Source: Streptosporangium sp. NBC_01755 (GTDB taxonomy: Bacteria; Actinomycetota; Actinomycetes; Streptosporangiales; Streptosporangiaceae). Taken from it: 64,000 nt of DNA. Positions 46,837 to 55,943 of the stretch are shown one piece after another. The position numbers and the translations under genes were made by a program. The stretch covers positions 2,356,001 through 2,420,000 of the forward strand of contig NZ_CP109131.1 in assembly GCF_035917995.1 (NCBI RefSeq), read 5' to 3'. Each line of letters starts with the position of its first letter. The stretch's first letter is position 1. A model generated the notes under the pieces. The model worked only from the letters and a program-made list of their open reading frames with translations. It searched no databases and was not told where the DNA came from.

Positions 46837-47769
46837 GTGCAGCTCCAGCAACTCGCCTATTTCGTGGCGGTCGCCGAGGCTCGGCACTTCACCCAGGCCG
46901 CTGAGCGGATGCGCGTAGCCCAGCCCTCGCTGAGCAAGCAGATCAAGAGCCTGGAGGCCGAGCTGGGCGCACCGCTGTTCAGCCGTGCCCGGGGGAACGT
47001 CACGCTCACCCCCGCGGGCGAGGCGCTGCTGCCATTGGCCCGCCGCATGCTGGCCGACGCCGAGACCGCCAGGAGCGAGGTCGGCGAGCTGGCCGGGCTG
47101 CGCCGTGGACGGGTCCGGCTGGGCGCCACGCCCTCGCTCTGCGCGGGGCTGCTCGCCGACGCGCTGGCCAGGTTCCACCACACCTACCCCGGCATCGAAC
47201 TGTTCGTGGAGGAGGGTGGCTCCCGCGACCTGGTCCGCACCCTCGCCCGAGGCCAGCTCGACCTGGCACTGATCATCCTGCCGCTGCACAGCGACGACCC
47301 CGCCCTCCTCACCGAGGAGATCCTGCGGGAGAACCTCGTCGTCGCCTCCCCCTCGACCACTCGCGCCCGCAAGCCGTACGTGCGCATCGAAGAGCTGCGC
47401 CGGCAGCCGATGGTGATGTTCAGACGCGGATACGACCTGCGGGAGGCCACGCTCAGCGCCTGCCGGCAGGCCGGGTTCGAGCCCAGGTTCGCGGTGGAGG
47501 GCGGCGAGATGGACGCCGTGCTGCGTTTTGTGGAGGCCGGGCTGGGGGTCGCGCTGGTCCCCTCGATGGTCCTGGACGGCCGTCCGGGACTGGCCGGAAC
47601 GCCCCTGGCGCCTCCCGGGCTGCGCCGTACCATCGCCATCGCGCACCGCAAGGACGTCGAGCCCACCCGCGCGGCCCAGGCCTTCCGCGCGACCCTGCTC
47701 CTCTTCCTCGCCGAGGCCGCCCGCGAGGGCAGCCTCCCTCAAGGAGTGGACCTGATCACCCAGGATTGA
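46837..47769 (+). CDS. LysR-family transcriptional regulator
   Basis: 310 residues from GTG 46837. The N-terminal winged HTH is typical: MQLQQLAYFVAVAEARHFTQAAERM, AQPSLSKQIKSLEAELGAPLF. An effector-binding domain follows from about residue 90 (GRVRLGATPSLCAGLLADALARF), with LQLDLALIILP-like and GLGVALVPSMVL strands. It is divergent from the sdhCAB operon across a 198-bp region, so it may regulate sdhC. The ligand is unknown. Confidence 0.88.
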   Translation: MQLQQLAYFVAVAEARHFTQAAERMRVAQPSLSKQIKSLEAELGAPLFSRARGNVTLTPAGEALLPLARRMLADAETARSEVGELAGLRRGRVRLGATPSLCAGLLADALARFHHTYPGIELFVEEGGSRDLVRTLARGQLDLALIILPLHSDDPALLTEEILRENLVVASPSTTRARKPYVRIEELRRQPMVMFRRGYDLREATLSACRQAGFEPRFAVEGGEMDAVLRFVEAGLGVALVPSMVLDGRPGLAGTPLAPPGLRRTIAIAHRKDVEPTRAAQAFRATLLLFLAEAAREGSLPQGVDLITQD

Positions 47770-47782
47770 TTCCCGACCCCCA

Positions 47783-47886
47783 TGATCGTCCACTCCAAGA
47801 CGTCCCCGTGATCGTCCACTCCAAGACGTCCCCGTGATCGTCCACCTCCTGAGACGTCCCCGTGATCGTCCACCTCCTGAGACAGC
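47783..47886. repeat. 25-28 bp direct repeats after the LysR gene
   Basis: Four tandem copies with the core TGATCGTCCAC: two of about 25 bp ending TCCAAGACGTCCCCG and two of about 28 bp ending CTCCTGAGACGTCCCCG or a variant. They lie between the LysR stop and the promoter region of the second sdh operon, in the gene-free 47770-48107 stretch. Confidence 0.8.
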
Positions 47887-47911
47887 GCAGGCAGGGCGCC
47901 TCTTCAGTCAA

Positions 47912-47962
47912 CGTGACAGGAATCACACCTGGTCAGTGAAATTGTGAGTGACCTCTCTCACA
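47912..47962 (+). promoter_or_regulatory. two CRP/GlxR-like sites before the second sdh operon
   Basis: CGTGACAGGAATCACA (47912-47927) and AGTGACCTCTCTCACA (47947-47962) each differ from TGTGA-N6-TCACA at one position and lie 35 bp apart, 146-196 bp before the ATG at 48108. They suggest control by a CRP/FNR-family protein. Confidence 0.5.
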
Positions 47963-48107
47963 CAACCCCCGGGCTCCGTCGTAACGTATCCCCCACCAAC
48001 ATGCGCGCGCACGTGTGAGCCGGCGCGACCATGGCCCGGCGCGCGGCACAACTGAAACGACCCGGACCCCAAGGCGAGCGGGGTTCGCGGGAGGTGGAGA
48101 GGTCTCG

Positions 48108-48893
48108 ATGACCCAGACAACGGCCGAGAACCCGGCCAGAAGGCAACGTGCGCAGATCAAGGAGCGCACCCTGCGAACCGACCCGTGGTGGCGCTATCCA
48201 CTGGTCACATTCATCATCTTCACGGCATTCCTCGTCTACGCCACGTGGGCGATCTTCGACGCGAGCTACTTCGTGTCCCCATATCACGCGCCGTTCGCGT
48301 CGCCCTGTCTCGCGACGAGCTGCCCTGAGGAGGCACGGCTGTTCGGCCTCGCCCCGTTCGGCGACTGGTACGCCCTGCCGCCGGGACTGCTGATCCTCGG
48401 TCTTCCCGCGGGGTTCCGCTTCACCTGCTACTACTACCGCAAGGCCTACTACCGGGGGTTCTGGCTCTCGCCCCCGGCGTGCGGAGTGTCCGAGCCGCAC
48501 AAGAAGTACACTGGCGAGTCTCGCTTCCCGCTGATTCTTCAGAACATTCACCGCTACTTCTTCTACGCGGCGATCGTCATCGGCATCATCCTGGCGTACG
48601 ACGCGGTGAAGGCGCTGATCGCCAAGCCGACCGGCCTGGGCACGTGGATCCTGATCGTGAACGCGATCCTCATCAACCTGTACACGCTGTCGTGCCACTC
48701 CTGCCGGCACATCACGGCCGGGCGCCTGAACCACTTCTCCAAGCACCCGGTCCGCTACCGGGCGTGGGGCATCGTGTCAAAGCTCAACGCCAAGCACCAG
48801 GAGCTCGCACTGATCTCCATGTTCAGCGTCATGGGCGCCGACATCTACGTTCGCCTGGTCGCCAAGAACCTCATTCCCTTCCCGTTCGCATAA
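48108..48893 (+). CDS. membrane anchor subunit of an Sdh1-type succinate dehydrogenase
   Basis: 261 residues from ATG 48108, with GAGAGG upstream. Five membrane helices (YPLVTFIIFTAFLVYATWAIF; ALPPGLLILGLPAGF; FFYAAIVIGIILAYDAV; WILIVNAILINLYTL; ALISMFSVMGADIYV). Cys and His residues in SPCLATSCPEE, SPPACGV and LSCHSCRHITAGRLNH could hold metal or heme. It is followed by flavoprotein and iron-sulfur genes at 9 and 2 bp, matching the gene set of mycobacterial Sdh1 (Rv0249c-Rv0247c). Confidence 0.82.
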   Translation: MTQTTAENPARRQRAQIKERTLRTDPWWRYPLVTFIIFTAFLVYATWAIFDASYFVSPYHAPFASPCLATSCPEEARLFGLAPFGDWYALPPGLLILGLPAGFRFTCYYYRKAYYRGFWLSPPACGVSEPHKKYTGESRFPLILQNIHRYFFYAAIVIGIILAYDAVKALIAKPTGLGTWILIVNAILINLYTLSCHSCRHITAGRLNHFSKHPVRYRAWGIVSKLNAKHQELALISMFSVMGADIYVRLVAKNLIPFPFA

Positions 48894-48902
48894 GGATCAC
48901 CT

Positions 48903-50795
48903 GTGGAAATCGAGCGTCACGAATACGACGTCGTCGTCATCGGCGCCGGCGGAGCGGGGCTGCGGGCGGCCATCGAGGCCCGCCAGCAGGGGAAGCGGAC
49001 GGCCATCGTCTGCAAGTCCCTGTTCGGCAAGGCGCACACGGTCATGGCCGAGGGCGGCGCCGCCGCGGCCATGGGCAACGTCAACAGCGACGACAACTGG
49101 ATGGTGCACTTCCGCGACACCATGCGCGGCGGCAAGTTCCTCAACAACTGGAGGATGGCCGAACTGCACGCCAAGGAGGCACCCGACCGGGTCTGGGAGC
49201 TGGAGGCATGGGGCGCGCTGTTCGACCGCACCAAGGACGGCAAGATCAGCCAGCGTAACTTCGGCGGGCACGAGTACCCGCGGCTGGCCCATGTCGGCGA
49301 CCGCACGGGCCTGGAGTTGATCCGCACCCTGCAGCAGCGGGTGGTCGCGCTCCAGCAGGAGGACGAGAAGCTCCACGGCGACGCCGAGGCGTACATCAAG
49401 GTCTTCCAGGAATGCACGGTGACCCGCCTGCTCAAGGACGGGGACGCCATCTCCGGCGCCTTCGGCTACTGGCGGGAGAACGGCAGGCTCATCCTGTTCG
49501 ACGCGCCCGCGATCGTGCTGGCCACCGGCGGCATCGGCAAGTCGTACGTGGTCACGTCCAACTCCTGGGAGTACACCGGCGACGGCCACGCGCTGGCCCT
49601 GCTGGCCGGGGCGAAGCTGATCAACATGGAGTTCATCCAGTTCCATCCCACCGGGATGGTCTGGCCGCCCTCGGTCCGGGGCATCCTCGTCACCGAGTCC
49701 GTCCGCGGCGACGGCGGGGTGCTGACGAACTCCGAGGGCAAGCGCTTCATGTTCGACTACATACCGGACGTGTTCAAGGACAAGTACGCCACCTCGGAGG
49801 AGGAGGGCGACCGCTGGTACGCCGACCAGGCAAACAACCGCCGCCCTCCGGAGCTGCTCCCCCGCGACGAGGTGGCGCGGGCCATCAACTCCGAGGTGAA
49901 GGCAGGCCGTGGATCGCCCCAGGGCGGCGTCTACCTCGACGTCTCCACCCGCCTCCCGGCCGCCGAGATCATCAAGCGGCTGCCGTCGATGCACCACCAG
50001 TTCAAGGAGCTGGCCGACGTCGACATCACCAAGGAGGCCATGCAGGTCGGCCCGACCTGCCACTACATCATGGGTGGCGTCGAGGTCGACGCCGACACCG
50101 GCGCGGCGGCCGTGCCCGGCCTGTTCGCCGCCGGTGAGGTCTCCGGCGGCATGCACGGCTCCAACCGGCTGGGCGGCAACTCGCTGTCGGACCTGCTGGT
50201 GTTCGGCCGCCGCGCGGGCCTGGGAGCGGCCTCGTACGTGAACGGCCTGGTGGCCCGGCCGAAGATCTCCGAGGAGTCCGTGGCCGAGGCGGGCGCGGAG
50301 GCGCTGGCCCCGCTGGAGCGCTCGGGTGAGAACCCGTACGAGGTCCACCACGAGCTGCAGCGGACGATGAACGAGCTGGTCGGCATCATCCGCAAGTCCG
50401 AGGAGGTCTCCGAGGCACTGGAGGCGGTGAAGAAGCTCAAGGAGCGCGTCCAGAACGTCGGCGCGGCCGGCAGCCGGATCTACAACCCGGGCTGGCACCT
50501 CGCCCTCGACCTGCGCAACATGCTCCTGGTCTCGGAGTGCGTGGCGAAGGCCGCTCTGCTGCGGGAGGAGAGCCGAGGCGGCCACACGCGTGACGACTTC
50601 CCGGGCATGTCCGCCGAGTGGCGGACCAGGATCCTGAGTTGCGGCCTCACCCCGGACGGCTCCGGCATCACGGTCGAGGAGCAGGTCCAGACCGCGATGC
50701 GGGACGACCTCATCACGCTGTTCGACCGCGACGAGCTGAAGAAGTACATCACCGAGGAAGAGCTGGCCGCCTTTGACGCGCTGGCCAAGGAGTAA
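48903..50795 (+). CDS. sdhA: succinate dehydrogenase flavoprotein subunit (Sdh1-type)
   Basis: 630 residues from GTG 48903, with AAGGA upstream. FAD motif VVVIGAGGAGLRAAIEARQQG; covalent FAD His in GKAHTVMAEGGAAAAMG; active-site region FHPTGMVWP, then THYIMGGVEVDADTGAA-type and GSNRLGGNSLSDLLVFGRRAG. Oxidises succinate to fumarate. Second sdhA in the window and clearly distinct from the one at 43883. Part of the 48108-51559 operon. Confidence 0.92.
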   Translation: MEIERHEYDVVVIGAGGAGLRAAIEARQQGKRTAIVCKSLFGKAHTVMAEGGAAAAMGNVNSDDNWMVHFRDTMRGGKFLNNWRMAELHAKEAPDRVWELEAWGALFDRTKDGKISQRNFGGHEYPRLAHVGDRTGLELIRTLQQRVVALQQEDEKLHGDAEAYIKVFQECTVTRLLKDGDAISGAFGYWRENGRLILFDAPAIVLATGGIGKSYVVTSNSWEYTGDGHALALLAGAKLINMEFIQFHPTGMVWPPSVRGILVTESVRGDGGVLTNSEGKRFMFDYIPDVFKDKYATSEEEGDRWYADQANNRRPPELLPRDEVARAINSEVKAGRGSPQGGVYLDVSTRLPAAEIIKRLPSMHHQFKELADVDITKEAMQVGPTCHYIMGGVEVDADTGAAAVPGLFAAGEVSGGMHGSNRLGGNSLSDLLVFGRRAGLGAASYVNGLVARPKISEESVAEAGAEALAPLERSGENPYEVHHELQRTMNELVGIIRKSEEVSEALEAVKKLKERVQNVGAAGSRIYNPGWHLALDLRNMLLVSECVAKAALLREESRGGHTRDDFPGMSAEWRTRILSCGLTPDGSGITVEEQVQTAMRDDLITLFDRDELKKYITEEELAAFDALAKE

Positions 50796-50797
50796 CC

Positions 50798-51559
50798 ATG
50801 AGTTACAAGGCGAAGTTCCGCGTCTGGCGGGGCGAGGGCGGCGAGGGCAAGCTTGAGGACTTCACCGTCGAGGTGAACGAGGGCGAGGTCGTCCTCGACA
50901 TCATCCACAGGCTCCAGGCGACCCAGGCCCCCGACCTCGCCGTCCGCTGGAACTGCAAGGCCGGCAAGTGCGGCTCGTGCTCCATGGAGATCAACGGTAG
51001 GCCGAAGCTCGGCTGCATGACCCGGATGTCCACCTTCACCGAGGAGGAGACGATCACCGTGACGCCCATGCGGACGTTCCCGGTGATCAAGGACCTGGTC
51101 ACCGACGTGTCGTACAACTACCAGAAGGCCAGGGAGATCCCGTCCTTCACTCCTCCGGCCGACGTGGAGCCGGGCGAATACCGCATGCAGCAGATCGACG
51201 TCGAGCGGTCCCAGGAGTTCCGCAAGTGCATCGAGTGCTTCATGTGCAACAACGTCTGTCACGTCATCCGTGACCACGAGGAGAACAAGCCCGACTTCGC
51301 CGGTCCGCGCTTTCTGATGCGGATCGCCGAGCTGGACATGCATCCGTACGATGTGGCCGACCGCAAGGACTCCGCCCAGGAGGAGCACGGTCTGGGCTAC
51401 TGCAACATCACCAAGTGCTGCACCGAGGTCTGCCCCGAGCACATCAAGATCACTGACAACGCGCTGATTCCCATGAAGGAGCGTGTCATCGACCGGAAGT
51501 ACGATCCGCTGGTCTGGCTGGGCAACAAGATCTTCAAGCGTTCCAGCTCGAAGAGCTGA
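50798..51559 (+). CDS. sdhB: succinate dehydrogenase iron-sulfur subunit (Sdh1-type)
   Basis: 253 residues, starting 2 bp after sdhA. 2Fe-2S ligands in WNCKAGKCGSCSMEING...C, 4Fe-4S in CIECFMCNNVCHVI, 3Fe-4S in CNITKCCTEVCPEHI. Carries electrons to quinone. A strong hairpin follows the stop. Confidence 0.92.
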   Translation: MSYKAKFRVWRGEGGEGKLEDFTVEVNEGEVVLDIIHRLQATQAPDLAVRWNCKAGKCGSCSMEINGRPKLGCMTRMSTFTEEETITVTPMRTFPVIKDLVTDVSYNYQKAREIPSFTPPADVEPGEYRMQQIDVERSQEFRKCIECFMCNNVCHVIRDHEENKPDFAGPRFLMRIAELDMHPYDVADRKDSAQEEHGLGYCNITKCCTEVCPEHIKITDNALIPMKERVIDRKYDPLVWLGNKIFKRSSSKS

Positions 51560-51571
51560 CCCCCTTCACAG

Positions 51572-51606
51572 CGGCGCCGCCCACGGGCTCTCCCCGGGCG
51601 GCGCCG
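51572..51606 (+). terminator. hairpin terminator after the second sdh operon
   Basis: CGGCGCCGCCC (51572-51582) pairs perfectly with GGGCGGCGCCG (51596-51606), 13 bp after the sdhB stop. Confidence 0.75.
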
Positions 51607-51750
51607 TCGTGTTTCCCCGGGCGCCGGGCGGCCCCCTTCATCCTCACAGTCTCAAACCCGCGGCCTTCACCGGCCTCCCAGCCCGGCGACATGATCGCGA
51701 GGATCCTTTCAGAGGCTCGGGAGCGTCTCCACCGGCCATCGGGCCGGTAG

Positions 51751-51877
51751 AGGTCGGTGGAGCGGAGGTCAGCTGGAGCGGAGGTCAACTGGAGCGGAGG
51801 TCAGCTGGAGCGGAGGTCAACTGGAGCGGAGGTCAACTGGAGCGGAGGTCAACTGGAGCGGCAGTCAGCTGGAGCGG
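51751..51877. repeat. 16-bp tandem repeat, about eight copies
   Basis: Units AGGTCARCTGGAGCGG follow each other from 51766, after a shorter variant at 51751. The last copy (51862-51877) covers the stop codon and final Ser codons of the minus-strand gene ending at 51865. The array therefore looks like stepwise duplication of that gene's 3' end; read on the minus strand, each unit contains a TGA. Confidence 0.9.
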
Positions 51878-53511
51878 CGGAAGAGACCGCGCTTCTTCTT
51901 GCCGACCTCCTGACCGGGGAGCGGGTAGACCGCCGTCGAGGCCGGCTCCGTGGGAGGCTGCTCGCCCGCATCCGGCCGGCTACCGGGGCCACCGTAAGCG
52001 CCGGGACCACCGGGACCACCGGGACCACCGGGACCACCGTAAGCCCCGGAACCACCGTGAGCCCCAGGACCACCCGAACCACCGTAAGCCCCGGAACCAC
52101 CGGGACCGATCAGAGTCGCCGGATCGCCACCGAGGCCGTCGGGACCGCCGGGAACCCCGCCGAAGGGACCCCCGTGAGCTCCCGAACCGCCTCGGCCGGG
52201 CTCCTTCGGGAACGGCGCCCCGGAAAACTCGGCATTCCCCTGCGGGAAACGTCCTTCACGAGGCTCGGGGCCGAGGGCTCCGGGGTTCTCCTGCCAGCCC
52301 GGCTGCGTACGATCGCCCGACCCACCCTGCTCGGGGGCGTCCTGACCGGGGCCGCCCTGCCCCGGAGCGTTTTGCCCCGGAGCACCCTGCGACTCGGGCC
52401 CGAAGGGCTGGAAGTCGCCCTGGGGGTGGTCCGACCGGCTCCGGTCACCCTGCGGTCCCTGGCCGAAGGGCGGAGTGTCGTGGAACGCCGCCGGGCCGCC
52501 CTGGTCCACCGGGCCGTAGGGCGCCTGTCCCTGGGGGGCCTGCTGGCCGTACGGGTCACCGTGGCCGGTGACCTGCTGCTCGTAGCCGGGCGCGGGCATG
52601 TACGCCGTCGTCTGCTCGTAGCCGTAGGGGTACTGCCCGGGGACGTAGCCCTCGGGGTAGACCGGAGAGTACATCTGCATGGGCACGAGGCTGATGATCG
52701 GCGCGTAGGCCGTACCGCTCTGGTAGGGGCCGGGGACGAAACCGGGTCCGGCGGCGTAGCCGGGACCCCCGTGGTAGGCCAGCGGGTCCATCGAGTCGAC
52801 GCGGGGGGCCATCCCCCGGGGACCGGCCCGGCGGATGGCCGCGGCGTGGGCCAGGCGGCGCAACCTGCCCTCGAAGATCAGGACGGCGAACAGCACCAGC
52901 AGCACCAGGATCAGCGCCGGGATACCGAGTTGGCGGCTCAGCGTGGCCCCGTCGAACTCGGAGCCCGCGTTGCGGATCTCGGCCACGGAGGAGTTGGAGG
53001 CGCCCTCGTCGATGGTGCCGGTCTCTCCCGGTGAGGGCCCGGCGGAGGGAAGCGTGGCCGACGGGGTGCTCACCGGGAACTGGACCTCCGACTCCTCGGA
53101 GGCCGGAGGGGTGGCCTCGGTCTCCGGCGGAGCGATCGGGGCCGTGCTCTCCTGGGCCGGCGGAGCGGTCGTCTCCGGCGGGGGCGGCGGAGCCGTGGTC
53201 TTCGGAGGCTTCGTCGTCGGTGGGACGGTCACCGTGGTGGTCACGGTCTGCTGCGGAACCGGGGTCTCCGAGGTGCCGCCCCCGGGATCCTCGGTGACCG
53301 TGACCGTGACGACCGGCGTGGGTTCCTCGCAGGGCCCCGCCGGATCGACGTCACATCCTGGGATCGACGACGGGTCGACGACCATCGTCCTGACCGTCGC
53401 GCCGGCCGCGGAGGAACCGGTCAGCGGCGCCACGGCGAGCAGGAAGGCACCGCTGATCCCCAAAGACATCACAACGGCGGAGACAGCTGCCCCGAGCCGT
53501 GCTCGCGTCAC
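51865..53511 (-). CDS. large low-complexity single-pass membrane protein
   Basis: 548 residues from GTG 53511, chosen because GGAGG lies 6 nt upstream. An N-terminal signal or anchor (AAVSAVVMSLGISGAFLLAVAP) is followed by an outside Pro/Thr/Glu-rich stalk (about 40-170, VTVTVTEDPGGG, TTKPPKTTAPPPPP). A membrane helix near 195-217 (LGIPALILVLLVLFAVLIF) is followed by a long Gly/Pro/Gln/Tyr-rich cytoplasmic tail ending KKKRGLFRRSS. I recognise no domain. Its neighbour at 53587 has a related architecture, and both lie beside a type IV secretion-like locus. Confidence 0.7.
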   Translation of the reverse strand: MTRARLGAAVSAVVMSLGISGAFLLAVAPLTGSSAAGATVRTMVVDPSSIPGCDVDPAGPCEEPTPVVTVTVTEDPGGGTSETPVPQQTVTTTVTVPPTTKPPKTTAPPPPPETTAPPAQESTAPIAPPETEATPPASEESEVQFPVSTPSATLPSAGPSPGETGTIDEGASNSSVAEIRNAGSEFDGATLSRQLGIPALILVLLVLFAVLIFEGRLRRLAHAAAIRRAGPRGMAPRVDSMDPLAYHGGPGYAAGPGFVPGPYQSGTAYAPIISLVPMQMYSPVYPEGYVPGQYPYGYEQTTAYMPAPGYEQQVTGHGDPYGQQAPQGQAPYGPVDQGGPAAFHDTPPFGQGPQGDRSRSDHPQGDFQPFGPESQGAPGQNAPGQGGPGQDAPEQGGSGDRTQPGWQENPGALGPEPREGRFPQGNAEFSGAPFPKEPGRGGSGAHGGPFGGVPGGPDGLGGDPATLIGPGGSGAYGGSGGPGAHGGSGAYGGPGGPGGPGGPGAYGGPGSRPDAGEQPPTEPASTAVYPLPGQEVGKKKRGLFRRSS

Positions 53512-53586
53512 CGATGCCCTCCGCGCAGTCAACCATGAACACGTCAAAGAAATACTAGTTGGGCAAAAGTAACAGTAAACCGCCTT

Positions 53587-55896
53587 TTACAAAACGTGTC
53601 GCGAACGACGGCGGCGCTGGATTCTCCTCTGCAGCCAGAGGAGACCGAGTAGTGCCCCCACCCCTGCTCCCACCGCCGGTAGGCCTCGTACCTCTGTCAG
53701 CAGCGGGCTTGACTCGGCGACCGGCTGGACCTGAGTGTTCGGACCGTCGAGATCCTGCGGGAGGGGTGCCCCCTGCGGGCGTGGGTCCTGCGGCACGGGA
53801 ACCTGCGCGGCGGCGGGGAAGGATCCCGCCGACGGCAACTGGAACTGGAGGCCGTTCCCGAGACCGGGCAGCTGACCCGCCCCCGCCATCCCCATGGAGG
53901 TCGGCGGCACCTGCGGCACCTGACCGCCCGGCACCTGCCCCATGGGCGGCGGCACCTGCGGCGGCACCATGGGCGCCTGACCGCCCGGCAGCTGCCCCAC
54001 AGGCACCTGTTGTCCCGCCCCCGGGAAACCGGTCCCCGGGTAGCCGGGACCGACAGGCCCGCCCGCCGGGCGGCCCGCTCCCCGCTGCGGCCCGCCAGGC
54101 CCACCGGGCATTCCCTGCGGGCCTGCTCCCGGATAGCCCGGAAGCATCGGCTGCCCCATTCCCCGTGGCCGCGCGCCGAGCTGACCGGGCTGGGCGAGCC
54201 GACCGGGCACACCCTGACCAGGCTGAACGAGCCGACCGGGCACGCCCTGCCCGGGCTGGACGAGTTGTCCGGCCGGCCACTGAGCGGCTCCCGGATAGCC
54301 CGGCCCCATGGGCACCACCATCGGGCGGCGTGCTCCGGACTTGCCGATCACCTGCTGGCCGCCTCCCGGATAGCCGGGTCCCATGGGCCCGAGCGTCGAC
54401 CTGCCCGCTCCCTGGCGGCGCGCGCCGGACCGGCAGGCCGCCCGCTGCTTCCCGGACACCTTCCGTCCGGCTGCCCCGCGTCCCGTGTGAGAACCCATGA
54501 CCGGACGGTTCCTGCCGTTCTGCCCCTGAAGAACATGCTCCCCAGGTATTCTCGCCGGCTTCGGTACGGCGGCGGCCGGGTCATGGCCGGACACACCGCC
54601 ACTCGTCTCCGGCACGACGTCCGGGACGGCAGCGTCGGCGGAAGGCCGCGTTCCCGGCACAACGCCCGAGGCGGCAGCACCGGCGGGAGACCGCGTTCCC
54701 GGCACAACGCCCGAGGCGGCAGCACCGGCGGGAAGCCTCGTTCCCGGCCGAACCGGGACAGCGGGAGCCACCGGGGCCGAGGGCACGGCCGCGCTCCCGT
54801 CCACGCCCGCACCCGCGCTCGCACCGGAGCCGCCACCCGTACCGGCGCCCGTACCCGTGCCTGCCACGACCGACCTCGGCGCCTCCGGGACGGACGACCT
54901 TTCCAGCACATCAAAAAGGAACGCCAGCGTGCGCTGCTCGACCTTCTCCACCTTCGAGGCGCCGGGGGCGACCTTCGGAACCCAGCCCCTCTCCCCGATC
55001 GTCCGGGGGGCGTCGAGAACCAGGTCGGCGGCACCGAGCGTCTCCACTCCCGGGTGCGGATCCGCGGGCAGGGACAGCGGAGCATCAGCCAGGTAGATCC
55101 TGGAAGGGCCGGACACTCCCGGCACTCCCGGCACTCCCGGAGCACCCGGAGCACCGGAGGCGCCGTGTGACGTCCCGGTGTTCACACCGGAGACGGGCCC
55201 GGACAGGGCGGAGCCGGGTAGAGCCGGTCCGACCTCCCTCTCTGCGCGGGCGAGCTCCGGCGTCTCCGGGCTCTCGACGGCGCCCAGGACCTGCCGCGTC
55301 ACCACATCCGGGCTTCCGACCGCGCCCCGGAACTGCCGCGTCACCACGTCCGGGCTCTCGACCGCGCCCCGCACCTGCCGCGTCACCACATCCGAGCCCC
55401 TGAGCGTGCCCTGCCCCTGCTGCACCGTCTCGCCACCGGGTCCGCGCATCCGGGCCATGGCGGTCAGTGTGACGTCCCGCGGGCGCTCCGGCACGGCGAG
55501 CAGCACGTCGACGAGCCCGCCTTCGGCGGGCAGGTCACCGACCGCGCAGACCGCCGTCCCCTTGGGGAGCGGTGTCGCGGGCCTGGTCGCCGCCGGGCAC
55601 TCGATGCTCCTGAGGGCATCGGCGGGGGTCGTCACAACCGCCAGCCGCGCGCCGGCGCCCGGCCCTCGCAGGCGGATGCGGAAACGGATCGCCTCGTCGG
55701 CGTGGCTCCACCGCGACCACGTACCGGGGTCGGCGGCGGCCAGATCGAGGGGCAGCTCGGCCGGCTCGGCCATCTGGGCGGCGTACACCCCTGAGGCCCC
55801 GCCGAGGATGAGCACCCCCGCCCCGACTGCCGAAACGATCCGAGTACCACGCCACCATACGGTCACCGCATATCTCCGTTCCCCGGGTACGGACAC
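53587..55896 (-). CDS. large repetitive, Pro/Gly-rich membrane protein
   Basis: 769 residues from GTG 55896. N-terminal signal anchor (IVSAVGAGVLILGGASGVYAA), then a folded outside domain (about 45-165: TWSRWSHADEAIRFRIRLRG, VLLAVPERPRDVTLTAMAR). Tandem repeats follow: SPDVVTRQ-type units three times, SGVVPGTRSPAGAA-type units three times and PGQGVPGRL units. A second hydrophobic segment (VGAGVGALLGLLWLQ) precedes an Arg-rich end, RRIQRRRRSRHVL. The folded domain may bind a cell-surface partner. Function is unknown. Confidence 0.7.
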   Translation of the reverse strand: MSVPGERRYAVTVWWRGTRIVSAVGAGVLILGGASGVYAAQMAEPAELPLDLAAADPGTWSRWSHADEAIRFRIRLRGPGAGARLAVVTTPADALRSIECPAATRPATPLPKGTAVCAVGDLPAEGGLVDVLLAVPERPRDVTLTAMARMRGPGGETVQQGQGTLRGSDVVTRQVRGAVESPDVVTRQFRGAVGSPDVVTRQVLGAVESPETPELARAEREVGPALPGSALSGPVSGVNTGTSHGASGAPGAPGVPGVPGVSGPSRIYLADAPLSLPADPHPGVETLGAADLVLDAPRTIGERGWVPKVAPGASKVEKVEQRTLAFLFDVLERSSVPEAPRSVVAGTGTGAGTGGGSGASAGAGVDGSAAVPSAPVAPAVPVRPGTRLPAGAAASGVVPGTRSPAGAAASGVVPGTRPSADAAVPDVVPETSGGVSGHDPAAAVPKPARIPGEHVLQGQNGRNRPVMGSHTGRGAAGRKVSGKQRAACRSGARRQGAGRSTLGPMGPGYPGGGQQVIGKSGARRPMVVPMGPGYPGAAQWPAGQLVQPGQGVPGRLVQPGQGVPGRLAQPGQLGARPRGMGQPMLPGYPGAGPQGMPGGPGGPQRGAGRPAGGPVGPGYPGTGFPGAGQQVPVGQLPGGQAPMVPPQVPPPMGQVPGGQVPQVPPTSMGMAGAGQLPGLGNGLQFQLPSAGSFPAAAQVPVPQDPRPQGAPLPQDLDGPNTQVQPVAESSPLLTEVRGLPAVGAGVGALLGLLWLQRRIQRRRRSRHVL

Positions 55897-55943
55897 GCAA
55901 CATCGCCACGTCCAGTAGCAGTTATGTCACGGTGCGGAGTCGA

